Below are positions 59,815 through 64,000 of a stretch of DNA of 64,000 nt, piece after piece. Under the pieces are notes generated by a model. The model was not told the origin of the DNA. It saw nothing but the letters and a program-made list of their open reading frames with translations, and did not search any database. The position numbers and the translations under genes were made by a program. The first letter of the stretch is position 1; every line of letters begins with the position of its first letter. The stretch lies in assembly GCA_029204225.1 (NCBI GenBank), contig CM055095.1, positions 72,585,490 through 72,649,489 of the forward strand, given 5' to 3'. Origin of the DNA: Diphasiastrum complanatum (Eukaryota; Streptophyta; Lycopodiopsida; Lycopodiales; Lycopodiaceae).

Positions 59815-62660
59815 TGTCTTCTACCGATACTTCCGAGTCTCCACACTATATTATCCATCGTGATGTTCCATCTGCAACAGACATCATGATTCTTCCTAGC
59901 ACAAGCATGGTCACTCAGTGGATGACCCTTGCGGAGCCTCTACTTACTACAATGAGTATTCATGATAAAGCCTTTTCGACTCGCATCGATATGGATTTCA
60001 TCACGCCTTCCTTCAGTACGTGGAAGGAAGAGAAATCCATGTTTTATATCACCTTCCAAGGAGCCACACACAAGGTGCGCTGAGGCTGCACTTGCAGCTA
60101 TAGGAATCTCATCCGGTACGCAAGCCTCACCCAATCACAAGCATGCCAAATAGGCCATCAAGCCATACATTGACCTCACCAATGATCTGCACTGGACTAA
60201 TGATGGCTAACTTCTAGAAGCCATCACTGAGCACACCACTGCCCAGTTGTTGAATCATTTCCTGATGGTTGACAACCTCAAGAAAGACCGCATCACATCT
60301 CAAATCCTTCACAGGATAGTGGAGTCCCACATAAAGTTGGCCAAAGCCCCTCTTGAACCATATAACTGGTTCAAGACTGTTTCTGGTGAGCTCAAGCGAG
60401 CTATTAAGACCAATACAAAGCAGCAGTTTGCCGCTGGCTCTTTATTGTCCCTCTTAGTCGCTTCTCACTTAGAAAATAGAATCCATGTCTTCCACCTGGA
60501 TTCTGTGCTTTCGGTTTACGAAGAAGCACCGGCCGAGTCATCTCACCAGGCCTCAAGTTCTCATAGTCGTCGTCGTCCACGCAGTGAGATCGTAATTCCT
60601 TACTCGCCTTCCGCGTCACGACGACGTACTAGGCATACCTCGTCAGCTGCGCTTCCACCCCCTGCTGTTGTTCGCACTGAACTTTCCATTCCCCTCGTCT
60701 CTGATACTTCCCTCGCCTCTGCTCCCATACAAGGACAGTCTGTGACCATTGGGCCTACCATTCCCATCACAGCTGCCCAGGCCGCCTCACCCAACACACA
60801 GTTCTTCATGGATATGTTCGATGATTCCGACCCCCTTGGGGCTAGCGAAATCTTTGAAATGCCCCAGAGCCCAGCGTCCTTTGAACCCACAATCCCCTAG
60901 AAGAGGATTCGGGCATATCCATAAAGCTATTGTTGGTGTCGAAGATGCCAGTCAGCAACCACCCACACAGGGTAGCCCAGCCACACTTTGGGTCGACATA
61001 GCTGTAAAGTCACCGAAGCAGTTTGACGCCACGGTGCCTGAAGGGTTTGAAGACGAGGATATTTTTTAAGAAGAAGAGACCTTGGCACCTATTCCATGCC
61101 TACCAAGGACAGTACCATCAGGGTCTCCTGCTGCTGCCACCTCCACGACTGTCGATTCTGTTGATGCTCTCGGGTTAGTTTCAAGCTTTGGGCAAGTGAT
61201 CAAGTCTATGCTGGATAAGAAGAAGGAATTGGAACAGAGGATCTCTGATTTAGAATCCAAAAACACTCTGATCAGCCAGAAAATTGTCCAGCTGGATCGA
61301 GAGATGAAGATAGCCAAGCAACATGAAGAAAAGGCTGAAAGCGAAAAGACATTGGCCCAGTAACAAGCTGATCACTTGGAAACCTACATCAGCTCCCTAC
61401 AAAATGCCCTGAAAACCGCATAGGATCAGATAGATAAGACAGTGCAAGATGCCAAGCAACAGGTACAGCTGCTGAAGGGGCAATTACAAATGGCCAAACA
61501 AGATCGCACACGACTTCAAGCTGAATTGGATGCGACCACCCTTGAGCGTGATGCATATCTGCAAATACAAATACCCGATCATCCAGTCACACAGACGGAG
61601 ATTGCACATTTGTTCAAGAAAGTGGAAACATACAAAGTGGCCCTTCAGAGATTCCAAGGCCGCTTTGATAGACTCAAAGGAGCAGCTTCAACCGAGTTGG
61701 CAAAGACAAAAGAGACCATCAACACCTATGAAAAAGCTCCCACTCAAGTGTTGGAAGCTGGACCACAAATCCTTGTCCCGGTCATGTCACAATTCTCCCC
61801 TTTGTGCCAAGAAGCTGTACAGATGGATACAGGGGTTGATTTGAGCATGGACCAGGGGGGAGCTCCAGATCTAGCATATCAACCGCCAACTATACCGGCA
61901 ATACAAGCGGGTCCATCCTCATCAAGGACAAGCCATTTATTTAGAAGGCCCATCAGCGTCGAGGACCAGATCTAGACCTTGCATCCACATGAGTCCTCGC
62001 GTGGTGGATGGGTTCTCAAATTTAAGACCTCCGAGGTCGAGGCCGGCAAAGAATTGGACAAAATACCTGCACTGGGAGACCAGCCGGCATGGAGAATCAC
62101 GGTTTTTGAGAAAACTTCGGAATCAATTAGGAGTTACGTCGCCAGTCCTCGCCAGTTGCGGGTAGATCCTTATTACGTGCCAATGTCGCGAAGACAAAAA
62201 TGGAAAGATTTGGGATTGGCTATGGATAAAATCACCATCCATACGGCCAATTGGCCAATCATCCACCAGTCTTACAGCTGAAATATTTTAGTGAATTTCC
62301 ATCGGGCCTTACAAGCATATCAGAGAGAGTATGTCCACTCTCCGGATCCAACGGTGTGACAATCGACAATGTTTGCAAAAGATCTAACTCTGTTGGCGTC
62401 AGTGGCAACCAAATGGGACGATTGCCTTCTTACCCTGGCATTTGATCCAAATAAGCCGATGGCCTTAGAGCAAATCAAAGATCAGCTGCCGATTGTTCGA
62501 TTGTATTTCCTTGCGGCTATGATGGGAGGCTCTTGGGAATCCCGCTTCACCTCATGGACAACTTCCAAGTGGATTGCCGGAGGCCACCGTTGTTTCCTGC
62601 ACATAATTTGGATTTCAATACTGCACGTCTTGATTTTATGGAGAAGGTGGAGTATCATTT
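59815..62660 (+). pseudogene. Extra coding region of unknown function between pol and 3' LTR of E6 (fossil)
   Basis: Protein-like text in the sense direction fills most of 2.8 kb. It starts near ATG 59814 (MSSTDTSESPHYIIHRDVPS). It then shows a basic serine-rich stretch (about 60540-60640), a strongly coiled-coil part (KKKELEQRISDLESKNTLIS, then LLKGQLQMAKQDRTRLQAEL and more, 61200-61760) and a C-terminal globular-looking part (PAWRITVFEKTSESIRSYVA, KWKDLGLAMDKITIHTANWP). I recognise no family. No transmembrane segment typical of envelope-like proteins is evident. Related E1 and E3 cannot be compared because their 3' ends are missing. It is broken, with several disruptions. Confidence 0.6.
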
Positions 62661-62736
62661 AATTAAAATTCGGCGCGAAGCCAATAAAAGTGCCCAATAG
62701 CTGCATGTTGCAAGTGTCGCGAGACCGCCACCAGTT

Positions 62737-63160
62737 TTGGTGGGGGATACTGTTGGAGGATTTGCAGATCCCAAGGCAACCCTAACTCTAGTTAATAAGT
62801 GAGAGGGATTTGGCACCCTGCGTGTGTAAGTCCAACCCGATGATCACATAGTTATTTGATTGATTAGTTAAAAGTTAATAAAAGGACTTTAGGCCTTTTT
62901 GCGAGACTTTTGATGTCGCAGGGCCTAAATGTCAAGTTAGTGAATAAAGTTGGGTTTCCCTCCAATTTTGATGGTTCTCACACTTTTTTAAATTTGAATA
63001 AAAAGAGAGGCAAGATTGGACCAATAGGATTCAAAGGCCAAGGTCCTCCTCTCTACTATAAAAAGAGACCAACTCGAGTTGTTCCTCATGGAGATGCCTC
63101 CACTCTCCCTTCCTCTGAATCTATCTGGACTTCTTCTCTTTTTCCTCCAAACATTCAGCC
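62737..63160 (+). repeat. E6 polypurine tract and 3' LTR start with CCAAT and TATA motifs
   Basis: TTTGGTGGGGGATAC (62736-62750) is a polypurine tract placed directly before TGTTGGAGGATTTGCAGATC (62751), the usual LTR opening. Within it a CCAAT (63021-63025) and a TATA box (ACTATAAAAAG, 63055-63065) sit about 35 bp apart, a normal U3 promoter arrangement. The LTR's CA end was not found, and its right part appears to run into or be replaced by LINE-related DNA. Confidence 0.65.
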
Positions 63161-63499
63161 CCTTTTTCGCTCTCACCCTCATCTTTCTGTTTCCTTAGCC
63201 ACTAAAGGCCTTTCTTCCCTTGCTCAGTTGGTCCATATCCCTCCTTGCCAAGTCCTTTTCTCATCTACCCTCTCTTTATCAAAGAGCAGGTTGTTTTTAT
63301 TGGCTGCCTTTTGTGTCATCCCGCTTCACATTTCTCGCGTCCCACCCGTGGACCTTTCCGGTTGAAATCCGCCCCTTTCACCCTCCCTCTTTTCTTATTC
63401 TTCCCTGCATCGTCATCAGTTTTCCTCTCTTTTTTTGGATTACCTTAACCACCTTTAGTCGACCTCTGACTCTCCGTTTGCTTGGCGCTCCCGCCTCCA
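63161..63499 (+). other. Pyrimidine-rich stretch between the E6 LTR and the LINE tail
   Basis: The stretch is rich in CCCTTTTC, CTCTCTT and TCCCTCTTTTC runs. It may be the remaining R-U5 part of the E6 LTR or upstream LINE sequence. I see no motif that decides between them. Confidence 0.35.
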
Positions 63500-63912
63500 T
63501 ACTGTTCAATCTCTGCCGGTAGGGAATCTATGGTACCTCGCCTATCGCATGCTTACCAAATTCCTTCTTTTGCTGTCCAAGTGGCCTATCCTTGATGATC
63601 GTCTTTGTCCACCAGCTGACTGTAGAAACAGTGGAGCACTTATTCCTTCACTGTCATCGGCATATTTGGTTGGAGTTGAGTCACATTTTCTCGCGGTCGG
63701 GCCTCACTATGTCTCAAGACACGGCTACTATCTTGCTGGGGGATTCCGTTCTGACAGATTCTTCTGCTCTTACCCTTTGGCATGTGTGCAAGCTAGCGGC
63801 TTTGTGGAGGATTTGGACAACCAAGAATCTTCAGGTTTTTGAGGGGGAAGCCCCCTCCTTGTCTGCCATGGCTTGTATTCGACTAGCTATGTACTTCTTA
63901 CATTCTACTTAA
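63500..63912 (+). mobile_element. LINE ORF2 C-terminal (zf-RVT) fragment
   Basis: The reading LWYLAYRML, then a cysteine pair region at about 63603-63625, ETVEHLFLHCHRHIWLELSH and LWRIWTTKNLQVFEGEAPSL, ending in a TAA at 63910-63912, is the zinc-binding domain that follows reverse transcriptase in plant non-LTR elements (usual form CPLC...ETxxHLFxxC...W and WxxRNxxxFEG). A shift of reading frame at about 63612-63616 splits the first cysteine pair from the ETVEHLF part. Only the 3' end is present, as is usual for 5'-truncated LINEs. The remaining bases to the window end would be its 3' UTR. Confidence 0.72.
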
Positions 63913-64000
63913 AGTTGTTTTTCAGACTGCTACCCTGTGTGGTATGCTGGAGTGCCTGCCTTTTGGGCTTCTGACAGTTTTGTAAGCTATAGTAATTTTT

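Larger units (their letters stand above)
52411..63160 (+). mobile_element. Ty3/gypsy fossil E6 with an extra coding region after pol (plus strand)
   Basis: Parts on the plus strand are a leader (52440-53030), gag (53033-54600), protease (54988-55430), RT to integrase (56137-58946), a 0.85-kb spacer, an extra coding region (59815-62660), a polypurine tract (62737-62750) and the start of the 3' LTR (62751). The 5' LTR is missing at the junction with E5, and the 3' LTR runs into LINE sequence. It is related to E3 and E1 by text and layout. It is broken, with around ten to fifteen disruptions, yet it is the best preserved of the gypsy fossils here. Confidence 0.87.

Noticed and set aside
59940-60134. 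Minus-strand frames inside the E6 extra region
   Set aside because: Shadows of the sense-strand coding text.
63161-63522. Proline-rich open frames before the LINE tail
   Set aside because: Pyrimidine-rich non-coding DNA gives such frames; no family match.

Overview
The window reads as nuclear DNA of a land plant with a large, repeat-packed genome. It holds GT-AG introns up to 4.3 kb, plant Ty3/gypsy and Ty1/copia elements, a scrambled piece of plastid rDNA, Helitron-type ends, a plant-type LINE tail and long TC and TA microsatellites. The secreted single-domain Gnk2-like gene and the style of the repeats would suit a fern or another seed-free plant, but the species cannot be fixed from the sequence alone. 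Well over half of the window is transposon-derived.

Layout. 1-13.7 kb: a Ty3/gypsy fossil on the minus strand (gag to integrase, leaving the window at base 1). Its integrase region carries a rearranged LTR-derived insertion (about 785-1830). A chromovirus-like Ty3/gypsy fossil (about 7.2-12.45 kb) sits upstream of its gag, and a probable 1.03-kb LTR closes the right side (12673-13701). A small chromovirus scrap follows (13.7-14.5 kb). 15.3-22.9 kb: the clearest host gene, seven exons on the plus strand that give an open, correctly phased 288-residue C-terminal part of a DCAF4-like WD40 protein with a WDxR motif. Its 5' exons are not seen. 24.58-24.71 kb: a chimeric plastid fragment (trnI-GAU 5' exon next to the 23S sarcin-ricin region). 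25.5-27.06 kb: a copia LTR, primer site and protease scrap. 27.06-35.6 kb: a second minus-strand Ty3/gypsy fossil split by a copia fossil (28.3-31.9 kb).

36.4-36.5 kb is a (TC)n tract. 38567-38998 is an intact secreted Gnk2-domain gene that has lost one disulfide pair. 40.4-41.6 kb is a decayed unclassified transposon-like gene. 41.7-46.2 kb is a Helitron-like cluster: a possible 3.2-kb element carrying a broken aspartic-protease gene and a strange minisatellite, then a large inverted repeat and a tandem copy, all ending in the same hairpin plus CTAG. 46.3-47.6 kb is a copia gag fossil. 47.9-52.4 kb is a plus-strand Ty3/gypsy fossil with a tandem-repeat leader. 52.4-63.2 kb is another plus-strand Ty3/gypsy fossil that carries a long extra coding region after pol, then a polypurine tract and the start of a 3' LTR with CCAAT and TATA motifs. 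63.5-63.9 kb is the zinc-binding tail of a LINE.

Only two host genes look functional: the DCAF4-like gene (a probable substrate receptor of CUL4-DDB1 ubiquitin ligase) and the Gnk2-like secreted protein (probable extracellular defence or sugar-binding protein). They are unrelated to each other. The rest is layered transposon history, and the 14 kb of elements left of the WD40 exons may lie inside one of that gene's introns.
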